Positions 35,116 through 46,649 of a stretch of DNA of 64,000 bases are shown one piece after another. Origin of the DNA: Datisca glomerata (taxonomy: Eukaryota; Streptophyta; Magnoliopsida; Cucurbitales; Datiscaceae). The position numbers and the translations under genes are program-made. The notes beneath the pieces were generated by a model, which saw nothing but the letters and a program-made list of their open reading frames with translations, was not told the DNA's origin and did not search any database. Numbering within the stretch: the stretch's first letter is position 1; each line of letters begins with the position of its first letter. The stretch is from the NCBI GenBank assembly GCA_003255025.1, contig QANY01008723.1, positions 186,001 to 250,000 of the forward strand, given 5' to 3'.

Positions 35116-36085
35116 GATTTGGTGGCTATAGGGAGGGTTAGGCCTGGGGTCTCTTCAGATGACTCAAGTGAGAGTGAGGTTAGGTCACGTCTGATGACTT
35201 AGGAGAAGTTAGCCTTGGTATTACCTCAGATGGTTCAACAAGGTTGACCTTAGAGTAACCTCAAGTGACTTAGGTAAGAGTGAGTTTGTGGAACATGGAA
35301 GAGGGTGTGCCCATGGTCTTCTAGAATGACTTAATCAGTTGTGTTTGGGGTCACTTCTGATGACTTCATCAAGATTAAGTTTAGGGTCACCTTAAATGAC
35401 CTAAGTGGGGGTGAGTTTGGGGTCACCTTAGATGACTTCAAAGAGATCTCAGGCCTAACCCTCGATGGAATCCCACTGAAGGTGGCTTATGTAGGGGTGA
35501 GCTTAAGGTCACCAGCGAGGATGGGCCTCGGGTCACCTAAGATGGCTTAGGTGAGGATGATCTTGGAGTCACCGACAATGGTAGGCCTCGGGTCACATAA
35601 GATGGCTTAGATGAGGCTGATCTGGGGCCACCAGCGAAGATAGGCCTCGGGTCACCTAAGATGGCTTAGGCGAGGCTAATATGGGGTCACCAGTGACGAT
35701 ATGCCTCAAGTCACCTAAGATGACTTAGGTGAGGTTAACCTGGGGCCACCTGTAAGGATGGGCCTTAGGTAATCTAAGATGCCGTATGTGAGTTTGATTT
35801 AGGGCCACCTGCAAAGATGGCCCTCGGATCACCTAAGGAGGCTTAGGTGAGACTACGTTTGGAATCATCAGCGAGGATGGGCCCTTGGATCACCGATAAA
35901 CATGAGTCTTGGATAACATGAGGTGGCTTATGTGAGACTGAGTTTTGGGTCACCGGCGAGGATGATCCTTGAGTCACTGACGAGGATGATCCTAGGGCCA
36001 TCGGTGAGTATGATCATTGGGTCACCTGAGGTGGCTTAAGTGAGATTGATCTTGAGGTCATCGGTGAGGATGATCCGCAGAAAAT
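35116..36085 (-). repeat. Tandem array, ~60-bp unit, element C
   Basis: A dozen or more units built on GGGTCACCTAAGATGGCTTA, GGTGAGGATGATCT and GGGGTCACCAGCGAGGATGG. Units are more divergent than in the adjoining array and change gradually along it. No reliable coding. Confidence 0.75.
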
Positions 36086-36596
36086 GTTGGCTTTCGCAAA
36101 ATGATTTGGTAGACTATTTCCATATTTTAGTCCTCTCATATTATTTTTTTAAGTTCATCTGAATGATATTCCACTTTACTAGTTGCCCCTAATATTATGC
36201 GAATAATTTTTTGACAAGTCAAACTGAATACAATATAGGTGACCAAAAGATACTTGATGAGATCTTTAGAGAATGAGCTTAGGTTCCTCGGTGCCTTCTG
36301 TAGATGATCTTTGGGTTTCCTCGGATGACGTCAAAGGATGAGTCTCTTCCCACCCTCGATGACTTTAGGAATGATAGTAAATGGGTTACTTTGCTTCACC
36401 TAACCAAGATTGGGCATAGGGGGTCCTTCCATGTGACCAATGTAAGGTTAAGCCTAGGGTTATCCACTATAACTTCAGCAAGAGTCATGGTCACCACCTG
36501 CCTTTCAAAGTAAGTAGTGCTCTCCAGTGGGTAGATCGCAAAGTTTAGTTTTGTTCTTTCTTCTCCTCCCTTGGCTTCTCCTTGGCTTGGTCTCCA

Positions 36597-37601
36597 TCTC
36601 ATGAGCTTAAGAGCTCAGCTACACTCGTATACTTCTGGGCATGGGTAAGAAGCTCGATGAAGCTTATGAGTGTCTTCTTTGCCATTAACCATAGTAACCT
36701 TTTGTCACTTAGTCCATCCATCATCGTTGTAAGGGTTATATCATCGATGTACCCCTCTACTTTCAGGGCCTCCGCATTACACCTAATGACATAATTGCAT
36801 AGGTTCTTGTCCCGCTGCTGCCTGACGGTAAGGAGATGAGTGGAAGGCTTCCTTTGGTCTCTTCCTCCCAGAAATTCATGGATGAACATTTTACTGAGCT
36901 CACCAAATGATGAGATTGAGCCTGGTTTTAGTTTTCGATACCAAATGCGAGCTGATGATGAAAGTGTAAGCGGGAATGCTTTACACATTATAACCCCTGG
37001 GTACCTTAAAGCTCCATCCAAGTTCTGAATGACTCTAAGTGTTCAATAGGGTCTCTAGTGCCATCATATGGTGTGATTGGTGGCATTTTGAACCGTGGGG
37101 GCATCTCAACACGCATGATCTCTTCTATGAATGGAGGTTCTACGTGTTGAAGAAGGACCTCAGCCGAATAGCGAACCTCCTTAGCTCGAACACGCCTTAT
37201 ATCATATATTTGCTCTCGGAGCAATTTGGTCTCCATGCCCAGTCTCATATCATTATCTATCGTATCTTATACCTTAGTTTTCACCCTTCTTTTCTGATTG
37301 AGCGTTATGCACAGATCATGTTGGTTGTTAGGATGCGCTACTCGTGATCATCCGGCACTTGTCCCTACAGTCTAGGCTCGTTGTTCTACCTCCTCTTATC
37401 TGTCCTCCTCTGGGTCATGGTTCCCAACAAGAGGGGCTTGACATTGATGGTTGAGGGCTTGGACTTGCCTCTACAGTTCGACAACTCATCTTGTTGGGGC
37501 ATGGAGGGTGGTGCTTCCTCAAAAGTCGGGGCCTCTCTCGAATGCTCAGAAGGAGCAAACCCCCGACTAGATCTCATTACCCTATTGGATCTCCTACTCA
37601 T
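36597..37601 (-). pseudogene. Element C gag, degenerate
   Basis: N-terminal segment at 37601-37386. The frame at 37248-37006 carries PPFIEEIMRVEMPPRFKMP and YDGTRDPIEHLESFRTWMEL. A frameshift at about 37015 leads to 37021-36599 with CKAFPLTLSSSARIWYRKL, ISSFGELSKMFIHEF, LLTVRQQRDKNLCNYVIR and the C-terminal half of the capsid domain. The domain order and landmarks are those of the retrotransposon gag family. One frameshift and a gap between the first and second segments make it non-functional as read. Confidence 0.8.
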
Positions 37602-37713
37602 TTCTTAACTCTTATGGTGGAAACTATAAGGTGATGTATGTTTACCCTTTAGTCTCATAGACGACACCAATTATTGATGGCTAAATCTCAGAGGCGAGAT
37701 TAGGTTAGCAATG

Positions 37714-38057
37714 TGTCTGCTCCACTTCTCTCCTCCACACCTGCAATGGAGAAAGGTAAAGTAGAAGATCAATGTGAGAGCGGGGGTGGTGTCCTTTTAA
37801 CCCCTCTGAAGCTTAAGTTAGTAAAAGGGATGAAGGAAAGTATAGAGTAGAGAATTAGTTGAAAGTTGTTGTGTACCTCTTAAAGTACATTTACTAGGTT
37901 ATTTATAATGGGAAGTTGGCCTTGAGGCTGGGTTGGCCTCAGTACGGCAGTAGGTTTCTCCTCTAATGAGATGCCTCCTTGAACCAATCCCCGGCTTAAG
38001 GCTTCTTTGGTTGGATAGGTAGAGTACGAGGAAACAGGTGATGACCTCAGGTGTCAG
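37714..38057 (-). repeat. 5' LTR of element C, truncated
   Basis: It matches 33087-33390, with a ~40-bp extra segment (CAGTACGGCAGTAGG, near 37950). Homology stops at about 38057; 33391-34238 has no counterpart here. GATTTAGCCATCAATAATTG-type sequence lies on the internal side, with minus-strand TTGGTGTCGTCTATGAG near 37655-37671 as a possible degenerate primer site. Confidence 0.7.
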
Positions 38058-38679
38058 GACAACTATTTTCAATTTTTTATGTACTATGTCTGCAATGACA
38101 TTAATCATCTCTCTTCACAGTCCTCTATCATCTTGTCTGATATGCTTTCTCTCTCTACTCTCTTTACTCTGCCAGGTCTAAGTGCGGCTGAGCCGCTCCT
38201 CCATCTCTTCTTTTAGGCTCAAGCTCCACATCTACAATTAAAACAATGAAAGCTCATCAAAGAAATTTTGAAACCCATTAAAATTAAACTTTGGATACAT
38301 ACCTCTTTTAGTGGAATAAATTTCTGAATTTTGAAACCCATCAAAGATTCAAAAATTGTACACTGTTTTATTTTTCAGAATTTTAGAACATACAAAAATT
38401 TCATGTTGTTAGGCCTTTTTTTTACAAAAAGTTGTTAGGCCATTTTATGTTGACATAGTTTGTTCTAATTTTATCATTTTAAAACTGTTATCATAGTTTG
38501 TAATCTTAAACCTAAAATTTAACATATATAAAAAATAATAATAATAAATTGTTATTTATTATTACATAAATTATAATGTACAACTAAATATGGTAATTAT
38601 GTTTTATCTTGGATGTAAAACGATATTTTGAAAATATATTTCAAAAAAGTGGGCCAATAATTTTTTTTTTCAGAGAATA
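38058..38679. other. No feature seen
   Basis: AT-rich sequence without coding. A short CT-rich stretch (38095-38220) could be part of an old repeat. Confidence 0.4.
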
Positions 38680-39020
38680 GACATTTTTTACTTGTGAAAA
38701 TACTTTTTACCTCTTTATGCGAAACAAGTTTCAAATCCAAAAAAAATCTCTGGACAAATAAAAATGAATAAGCTAAAAACTATTTACTCAAATTAATTAT
38801 CTTTTATAAGTTACTTGTCCAAAACAAGTAGTTTTTTATTCTAGACTAAAATTAATTAAGAAAAAAATACTTGGCCTGAGTAATAAACTACTTGCTCAGA
38901 CAAGTAGTTTTTATTAATCTGAACAAATAAAAATAAATAATGCAAAAACTACTTACTCCTAGCAAATAAAAATTAAAAAACAAAAACTAATTGCATAGAC
39001 CAAGCAGTCTTTAATAGGAA
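38680..39020. repeat. Inverted CTACTTG/CAAGTAG repeat cluster
   Basis: Repeated AAAACTACTTGCTC and CAGACAAGTAGTTTTT strings in both orientations, including the hairpin AACTACTTGCTCAGACAAGT near 38887. ACAAATAAAAATAAATAA recurs between them. The core ACTACTTG...CAAGTAGT is the same as in the foldback at 9630-10500, but here spacers and flanks differ. Confidence 0.55.
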
Positions 39021-39904
39021 GTAGGGCCAATTCTTTATTGTTTTAGGCCCAAAAGTTTTTTATTTTCTTCATCTTTCTCCCTTCATCAGTTCGTCTTCAC
39101 CCTTTAAGTCTGCATCTTATTTTCTCCCTTTGTCTTTGCATTTTTCTTCTTTCAATTCGCCTTCCTCTTTTCCCTTCATCTTATGTGCTTCTTTCTTCTC
39201 CACCTCTTTCTTCTTTCTTCTTCTCCATTCGTGGTCTATTTTTTAGTCTCGTGTTCTATTTTTCTGCTTTGATGTATTTTTTATTTTTTATTTTCTTGAT
39301 TTTGTGGATTGATTTATGGTTTTCTGAGATTTCAGAGAGAGAGGTCAAGAAGACAAGGAGAAGACGGGTTTGAATTTGATTTTAAATTTTTTTGGGATTA
39401 TAACAGACAGTTTATGCAAATATACTATGACATACTAATGATATATTAAAATATACTATGATATTTAAATAGGTTAAAATGTAAAATATAGTCCTGTACT
39501 TTTAGTTTATACAAAACAAATCCCTGCACTTCATAATTGACTGTTTAAATCTTTACTCTTTTTAATTTTCTTCTGAACATACACTTCTCTCACTATTTCC
39601 GTTAAATAGAAAATAGAGAGGAAAAAACAATAGAAATACTTTTCTCTCGGTTGAAGACGGCTTATCCTCATACCTGAGTTCCAATGGAACCAGTAGAGCC
39701 AACAATGGATATAGGCTTGGGACCCTCGGTTTTCTGAAGAAAACGGGAAAGTGGGAATGTGGGGGTGTTGTTGGTGATGGAAGATGGTAGAGATAATGCT
39801 AATAATGCTGAATAAAACATTATTAAAAATAGAAGAAAAAGTATAGAATCCCTGGGAAAATTTTACAATCCTGCGGTTTTTCCCCTGCATCATGCCAGTA
39901 ATTT
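39021..39904. other. No gene recognised
   Basis: Pyrimidine-rich 39060-39250, then AT-rich. A frame at 39893-39531 (-) has no recognised domain. 39660-39890 is less AT-rich and could be an old exon or untranslated sequence. I cannot assign it. Confidence 0.35.
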
Positions 39905-40490
39905 TTTTTTCACTAAATATATATTAGAGTTCATCAAATACATACTATGAGTTCATTAAATATGTATTGGAGTTCACTAAATGTATATAATTAATAAATT
40001 TTGAAGGGGTTCACCAAATATGTACTGGTGTTCACAAAATACGTATGAGGTTCACCAAATACGTAATGAGTTTATCAAATATGTATGAATTAATAAATCT
40101 TGGAAAGGTTTATCAAATACGTAGTTTGATTCATCAAATACGTAGTGGGGTTCACCAAATACGTAATAAGGTTCAGTAAATATGTATAATTTAATAAATA
40201 TTGGAGGGGTTCACCGAATACGTAGTGGGGTTCACCAATTACATATTGAGGTTCATCAAATACATACAAAGTCATTACGTATTTGGCGAACCTCTCCAAG
40301 AATTATTAATTTGTACGTATTTGGTGAACTCCATTATGTATTTAGTGAACCCCACTACGTATTTGGTGAATCACTAATTTTTTTTTAATTTTTGGTGAAC
40401 CCCTCAAGATTCTCTTTGTACCCCACTACGAATTTGTCATTTTTACATTAATATGTATTTGTAATTTTTGGTGAACCCCACAAAATTTAT
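39905..40490. repeat. Foldback of GTTCACCAAATACGTA repeats
   Basis: About fifteen ~25-bp units with GTTCACCAAATACGTA on the plus strand (39905-40268) are followed by units in the opposite orientation, TACGTATTTGGTGAACC (40270-40480). The axis is near 40270. A higher-order unit of about 115 bp containing AATTAATAAATTTTGAAGGG is also visible. It has the same architecture as 9630-10500 with an unrelated unit. Frames crossing it (40090-40388) are repeats, not genes. Confidence 0.7.
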
Positions 40491-40763
40491 TATTTTACAC
40501 ACTATTATGTCTTACATTTATCGATTCATAAGTCACACATTAATATGTATGTCACACAATCATATATGAATTATTCAAATTTATGAAATATATTGTTGTG
40601 CTTTTGTGACAAGTATCAAAAGAGATGGATTTTCACCATGTATAATTATAGGTCGTGATGTAGTCGGTAAATCCTATTTATCGGTTTGACGAACACGTAT
40701 AACCCCCAATGTTAGTTTAACTTTTTATTTTATAATTATTACCCCATAACAACTTATCCTTAA

Positions 40764-41033
40764 TTATGTTGTCATGATTTTATGACAAATATCGAGTAAA
40801 ATAATTTTTTAATATTTGTATATTGCATCTAGGCCAAACGTCATTACCACATGGGGAAACGCCATCACCACATCAGCAGGCTCTAAACGCATCTAGGCCA
40901 AACGTCATCACCACAAGACGAAACGCCATGGTAGTGTTTCGCCATGTGTTGATGATGTTTGCCCTAGATGCAATATACAAGTATTGAAAAAATTATTTTA
41001 CTCGATGTTTATCATAAAATCATAACAACATAA
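40764..41033. mobile_element. Palindromic MITE, about 270 bp
   Basis: The left arm starts TTATGTTGTCATGATTTTAT; the right arm ends ATAAAATCATAACAACATAA. The arms pair nearly throughout (CGAGTAAAATAATTTTT against AAAAATTATTTTACTCG; TGTATATTGCATCTAGG against CCTAGATGCAATATACA). The centre near 40898 holds AAACGCCATCACCACA-type direct and inverted copies. No coding. It abuts the start of LINE 2 ORF1 homology, which it may have truncated. Confidence 0.75.
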
Positions 41034-41044
41034 TATCATATTCA

Positions 41045-41861
41045 TTGAGGTCAGAGAGAATTTATTTCAGGTAATTTTTACTAAAGAAGATGTGTCTTTT
41101 GTACTTTGATTGTGGCCCTTGGTTGGTGGATAATCATTTAATGACATTTACCCCTTGGTTGGTGGATAATCATTTAATGACATTTACCCCTTGGCACAAA
41201 AGTATAAATTATTCACAAGCTGCAAATTAAGACGAGTACGTTCTGGGTACAGTTACACAATCTCCCTTTAGATTCTAGGGGAGAATTTCTAGTGACAAAG
41301 CTTTGTGACTGACTAGGAGAAGTTGTTCGTGTTGACCATGGAAGGGTAACGGGTGGAGTGGAACAAAGACGATACATGAGCCCAAATTGATATTGATATC
41401 ACACATCCCCTGTCAAGGGGAATACTTCTTCAGAATGCAAATGAACATTCATGGGTAATGCTCCGGTATGAAAGGCTCCCTAAATTTTGCAAGTATTGTG
41501 GTCGAATAGGGCATGATGATCAAGTCTGCTTTGATCTGAGAAGTGATCAACAACAGGGAGCAACAATTGTCTTTCGGTTCAATGAAATGCTCCGCACAAA
41601 CTCTGGCAGAACCAGACCGAGAATTATGAGAGGATACCAAGGGGAAGGGGAAAACAATGTTATGTTGGACATGACATCGGGGGATGACTCTGAAAGCTAT
41701 TGTGGCGCTACATGGAGAAGAAATTCAGATGACATTGCCAGATTCCAAATGAACAAACCTACTGGAATAGCATTCCGACCACCTGATGGCAAAGATATGG
41801 AACCACAAATTATACCCTACACTAGCCATTCCCCAACATCATGATGATGCCTAATACTAGC
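41045..41861 (+). pseudogene. LINE 2 ORF1 (DUF4283-type, zinc knuckle)
   Basis: ORF1 protein binds the LINE RNA. The reading is broken: IEVRENLFQVIFTKEDVSFVL (41047), a stop, PWLVDNHLMTFT twice (41117-41188), HKSINYSQAAN, a stop, FWVQLHNLPLDSRGEFLV (41235), LGEVVRVDH. The frame at 41458-41844 has YERLPKFCKYCGRIGHDDQVC, an intact CX2CX4HX4C knuckle, then a variable tail. The domain order (DUF4283, then knuckle) is that of plant L1 ORF1. The copia element follows. Confidence 0.75.
41117..41188 (+). repeat. Perfect 36-bp tandem duplication in LINE 2 ORF1
   Basis: 41117-41152 and 41153-41188 are identical (CCTTGGTTGGTGGATAATCA and on). The duplication adds 12 codons in frame, so it does not itself break the frame. 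Confidence 0.9.
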
Positions 41862-43829
41862 TGTTGGATCGGTGATTTTAAAATTAACGAAAAATAAGTT
41901 TGAACCACGAAACAATTCGGGGGTAAAATATAAAAAAAAATTAAAATTTATTTAATCGAATTGAATAATTAAAAATCAAAATAACAAATGATCATGCATA
42001 TAAGATATTGAAACGAATAGAAAATGTTGAAACGATTTTCACCTTCAAGATCCAAATCTTCAAGCTTCAAGATCCAAATCTTCAACCTTCAAGATCCAAA
42101 TCTTCAAACTTGATCTTTAAGAACCAAAATCTAAGTATGTTCTTCAAGAACCAATTTCACAAAATTTTCTTCACACCAATAACCACTCGTTAATTTCATA
42201 AATATATCTCGTAAGAATTTGTTTAGGAACTTAGTGTGGGCTCTCAAAACGATTGAATAAAAAATCATCTTTTTTCCTTCAATTTGAAATTCGGCAGCAA
42301 CATGTGGGGGGGGGGGGGGGAANGGGGGGGGAAGAAAACTCTTTTACTCTCTGTATAATTACATACTATATTGATCAGTATCAATTACTGTGTTCTAGAG
42401 TTGTGTTGTATCTAATACAATTCCATTATGGCAATCAAATTGCCATCATATATTTATAGTTATTAATTTTAAGAATTTGTAAATACACTCCTTTATTTCA
42501 AATTTCTGAAAATTAATCCCAAAATACCCATCATGGCCGAATTTTATCTATATCCTCTTAGAATTTGTGTTGTATCAAAATTAATCAATCCAATTGATAA
42601 ATCTTATTGATCTCTATCAATTAAGTATTTAATTTTTTTATTTACTAATCATTCAATAATTAAAAAATAATAAATTAATTAATTTCAATACAATTAATCA
42701 TACTTAACTAATTAAGTAATAACATTCATCATATATGAGTGTAGGAAATACACATTGGCACCAAAATACATTTTGGTCCAACAGATATCGTTTCTTCTAT
42801 TCTTGTTCTCATGAGCTATTCCTGAGATCGAATGGACTCACATGAATAAACTTATATGATTCAAATATCTGGTGAATTTATCTTTATAAATTCTCAACCT
42901 ATTTAATCCTGACATCCTACGACGCCACTATAAGTTCGATTCTGATCAACTCTCGATTCATGCGCACTACATTTTCTGTTGGTGCAAATAAATTCTTTTA
43001 TTTCATGGTCCACATAATATTTTAATATATTATCCCTCGTGAGTATCAGTAACAAGAGTGGAGATGTAAAATTATCGTTTTACCCATCTTGTTATTATTT
43101 CCTGAACTCATGTATTGACTGTGAATAAAAAAGACATAATAGTGAATTGTCTTGTACAACTCATAAATCTTAATAAATGGCTCAATTCATTGAATACTAG
43201 GCCTGGTTTATTTATTCACACACTCATCAATAAAGCATAAGGTGATATTGTTGCTTTCGGAATCCAATCATAAATTTTCATATCTGTGAATCACGTAACT
43301 CCAATATAGTTGAATTACGATCCCAACAGCTGAGATATTGTCCGCCAATTTGAACTCACCCATTTGACATATCAAATATCGCAAGTAATTAAGTCAAGTT
43401 ACGTATTCACCTCAAGGTTAAGGTCATAACAAACATACTCTCTAAGGTGTAACAATTAGATTTAGAGCTAGGCAAATGATTTTTTCTCTAAACTAATTTG
43501 TTACTAGTCTCTAACATGTTCCATAACACGTCTAGGTTAACCGTTTAAGTCTCCACTCTCATGTCCTAAGATTGGATTTGATTGCCCAATCGATCCTAAA
43601 ACTGCGAATAATGTTCTAAAAATTTTTAGAAGAGTTTATCTGGAAGACCTCTCTGTCTTTACTCTGCTTACATTGATAATAGTTCCAGGACTTAAGTAAA
43701 TTATAAACACACTTTAATTAGAGAAAAACTTTGATTTATTCATTAAATTCAGTAATGCAAAATGTCTGAGAAATAACTAAATACTCATAAATAATTATTA
43801 CACCATATTTTATGGACATAATTCCAACA
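41862..43829 (-). repeat. 3' LTR of the copia element
   Basis: It pairs with 50231-52235. It contains three ~24-bp copies of TTCAAGATCCAAATCTTCAA (42045-42110), a G run with one ambiguous base (N at 42323), and a minus-strand TATA box ACTATAAATA (42451-42460). Confidence 0.85.
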
Positions 43830-43845
43830 ATCTCCCTCTTGGACT
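43830..43845 (-). promoter_or_regulatory. Polypurine tract of the copia element
   Basis: Minus-strand AGTCCAAGAGGGAGAT immediately precedes the LTR start TGTTGGAAT, the usual second-strand primer position. Confidence 0.65.
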
Positions 43846-43909
43846 AAAGAAGGCGTGTATAATCTCGTGTCCTCATGCCCTCTAGATGACCATAAAAAAA
43901 CTTTACTAT

Positions 43910-45300
43910 TTAAAGTCTTCGTAAATGGATCTGTCAGGTTGTTGATCGTCGATATGTGTGTCACTACAACACCTCCATGCTAAACAATCTCTCTAATCAT
44001 GATACTTACGCTCTATGTGTTTGGATATTTTGTGACTCCTTGGTTCCTTCGAGTTTGTTACAGCCCCACTATTATCGCAATAAAGTGTCATGGGCTTGTC
44101 AGCTTCTGGAATAACTTTCAGAGACTTCAAGAACTTTCTAAGCCATACATCCTCCTTAGCAGCTTCACAAGCTACCAGATATTCATCTTCCATGGTAGAA
44201 TCAACAATGCAAGATTACTTGATACTTTCCCATACAACTGCTCCACCGTTCAGGATGAACACCGATCCTGAAATGGACCTCATAGAATCCTTGTCTGCTT
44301 GGAAATCAAAATCAATATACCCCGTCATATTCAGGTTAGTACCTGAATACACAAGCATGTAGTTCCTTGTTCTCCTCAGATACTTAAGGATATGCTTGAC
44401 GACACTCCAATGCTCGATTCTAGGATTATATTGTAAATGACTCACCACGCCCACGACATAGCAAATGTCTGCCTAGTACAAAGCATCACGTACATGAGAC
44501 TTCCTACGACTAACGCATAGGGAATCTTTCTCATGCCATCCTTTTCTTGAAGAGTCTTTGGGAGACTGCTCCTTGGAGAGACTGACTCCATGTCTGAAAG
44601 GAAGATATCCCTTTTTTAAGTCTTACATACTAAAACAATCCATCAACTTATCAATATAAGATGCTTGAGATAGTGTCAATTGTCTGTTCTTCATATCTCA
44701 AAAGATCTGAATACCTAATACAAATGCAGCTTCTCCAAGATCCTTCATAACAAATTGCTTTGCAAGCCAAATCTTGACATGAGATAATTTTTCTACATCA
44801 TTCCCAATGAGTAGAATATCATCTATGTACAACACTAGAAAACTCAGTTTTCCTTCATGTATTAGCTTATGCACACAGTGTTCATCCACTAACTGTTCAA
44901 AACTAAAGTTCTTGATAATTTCATCGAATTTAATATTCCACGACCGTGATGCTTGTTTAAGTCCATAAATGGACTTAAGTAGTTCGCAAACCTTTCCCTC
45001 TTAGCATTTTTCTATGAACCCATCTAGTTGATCCATATAAATGTGCTCTTCAAGATTTCCATTCAGAAAAGTAGTCTTGACGTCCATCTGCCAGATTTCA
45101 TAATCGAGGGAAGCAGCAACGGACATGAGAATTTGGATGGATTTAAAAATGGCTATCGACGAGAAGGTATCATCATAGTCCATACCTTCCTTTGGAGTGT
45201 AGCCATTGGCTACTAGTCTAGCTTTGAATGTCTCCACATTTCTATCTAGACCTCTCTTTTTCTTATAGATCCATTTGCACCCTACAAGTTTCTAGACTAC
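43910..45300 (-). pseudogene. Copia pol: reverse transcriptase and RNase H
   Basis: The RT N-terminal part is in 45237-45001 (FKARLVANGYTPKEGMDYDD, WQMDVKTTFLNGNLEEHIYM). The polymerase motif LYIDDILLIGN at 44830 is intact. A stop-broken RT C-terminus follows, then RNase H at 44454-43993 with GYIDFDFQADKDS, CEAAKEDVWLRKFL, LYCDNSGAVTNSKEP and HIERKYHD. The end of the frame (VTHISTINNLTDPFTK-like) lies at about 43960-43920. Stops or frameshifts occur near 45003, 44697 and 44210. Confidence 0.82.
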
Positions 45301-45566
45301 GTTCGAGTACATTGAATGTATCTTAACATTCATGGATTCTTGCCATAGATTTACTTCAGGACTAGTCATGACCTGTGAGTAGATAATAGATTCATCATGA
45401 CCATTATCTGAGATTGTTGTTAAGACATTTCCATAAGAAATGTACCTATAAGGCTGTCTCACAACCCTTCCACTACGTCGAGGCTAGATATACTCTGGCC
45501 CATGTTGTGGTTCTTCAATTATTGAATCTGAAACAGTTACTGGTTAGGGAGTTAGTGTCATCCCAC

Positions 45567-46643
45567 TCAATTATTTTCTTCTAGCACAAAAATATTTTTC
45601 GGCTTCACACTTTTTATATAGACTTCCTTAAGAAAATGTGCATTCGTGCTAACGAATGTTTTCTTGTCAGTTGGACTATAAAAGATGTATCCCTTCATTC
45701 CTTTGAGATATCCTACAAACATGCATAATTCTAATCGAGTGGCCAACTTGCCTGTCTTCGGTTTCAGAATATGTGTTGGGCACCCCCATATTTTAAGGTG
45801 GTTAACCAACGACTTTCGTCCATTCCATCATTCATATGGCGTGCCAGGCACCGTATTCGACGGAACTTGGTTTAGAATGTATGTTGTTATTTCAAAGGCA
45901 TATCCCCTGAACGAATCTGGGAGGGATGAGTAACTCATCATGGATCTAACCATGTCTATCATAGTTTAATTTTCTCTGACACACCATTCTGTTCTGGAGT
46001 GTCAGGTGATGTAAGCTGAGAAAGAATACATTCTTTCTTAAGAAAGTCTTCGAACTCTCCTAGCAAGTACTCTCCACAATCAGATCTTAGTGTTTTGATT
46101 TGTTTCTCTAATTACTTCTTAACCATAGCCATATACTCTTTGAACTTTTCAAAGGTTTCAGACTTTTGGTGTATTTGATAAACATAACCAAAATGTGAGT
46201 AGTCATTAGTCAAGGTTATGAAGTATGCATAACCTTCTCTTGCTTTGACATTTAATGGCCCACATACATCACTATGTACAAGTTCGAGGCATTGAGTAGC
46301 TCTTTCACTCTTCGCTGAAAATGGTCTCTTTGGTCATTTTATCTTCTACACAGGATTCACGTGTGGGTAGTGATCCCATACTTAAAGTTTTCAAAGGACC
46401 ATCTATCGCAAGTCCTTTAATCCTGTCCAGGCTAATATGCTCAAGGCGTAAGTGCCACAAATAGGTTAGATCGGTTGGGTCAGAATTCAACCTTTTACTA
46501 TCCATTTGTGAATCAACATTCACTTCAGTGTTACATATCATTAGAACTATTATTTTTACGCAAAATAGTTTATTTATCAAACGTGCAGTAGTAATTAAGC
46601 AGTCATTTCTAAAAATACCAATATCTTTATCAATGAAATTCAA
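45567..46643 (-). pseudogene. Copia pol: integrase
   Basis: The pre-integrase zinc-finger region is in 46643-46305 (LTYLWHLRLEHISLDRIKGL, a degenerate HHCC). The catalytic core at 46300-45850 is recognisable only in pieces across stops. The C-terminal segment is in 45809-45567 (LKIWGCPTHILKPKTGKLA, CMFVGYLKGMKGYIFYSP). In the family this enzyme inserts element DNA into the genome. It is non-functional here. Confidence 0.75.
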
Positions 46644-46649
46644 ATTGAA

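Larger units (their letters stand above)
33087..38057 (-). mobile_element. Ty3/gypsy LTR retrotransposon, gag-only (element C)
   Basis: Minus-strand element with a 3' LTR (33087-34238) and a truncated 5' LTR (37714-38057) that share TGTCTGCTCCACTTCTCTC and the following ~340 bp. On the minus strand the polypurine tract GGAAGCTAGGGGGAAAC (34239-34255) precedes the LTR start TGTTGTACCC. Gag lies at 36597-37601. The 2.4 kb between gag and the 3' LTR is two tandem arrays instead of pol. Minus-strand TATA boxes (33272-33280 and 37899-37908) fit the orientation. Gag resembles Tat/Ogre-type gag. The right ~800 bp of the 5' LTR is missing, so no target duplication can be tested. Confidence 0.8.

Noticed and set aside
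34440..36090. Several 60-70 codon frames on both strands
   Set aside because: They fall within tandem arrays of element C and repeat with the unit.
36582..37608. Plus-strand frames opposite element C gag
   Set aside because: Shadows; the minus strand carries the gag landmarks.
39531..39893. 120-codon minus-strand frame
   Set aside because: No recognised domain, AT-rich codons, no promoter; not supported as a gene, though 39660-39890 is worth a transcript check.
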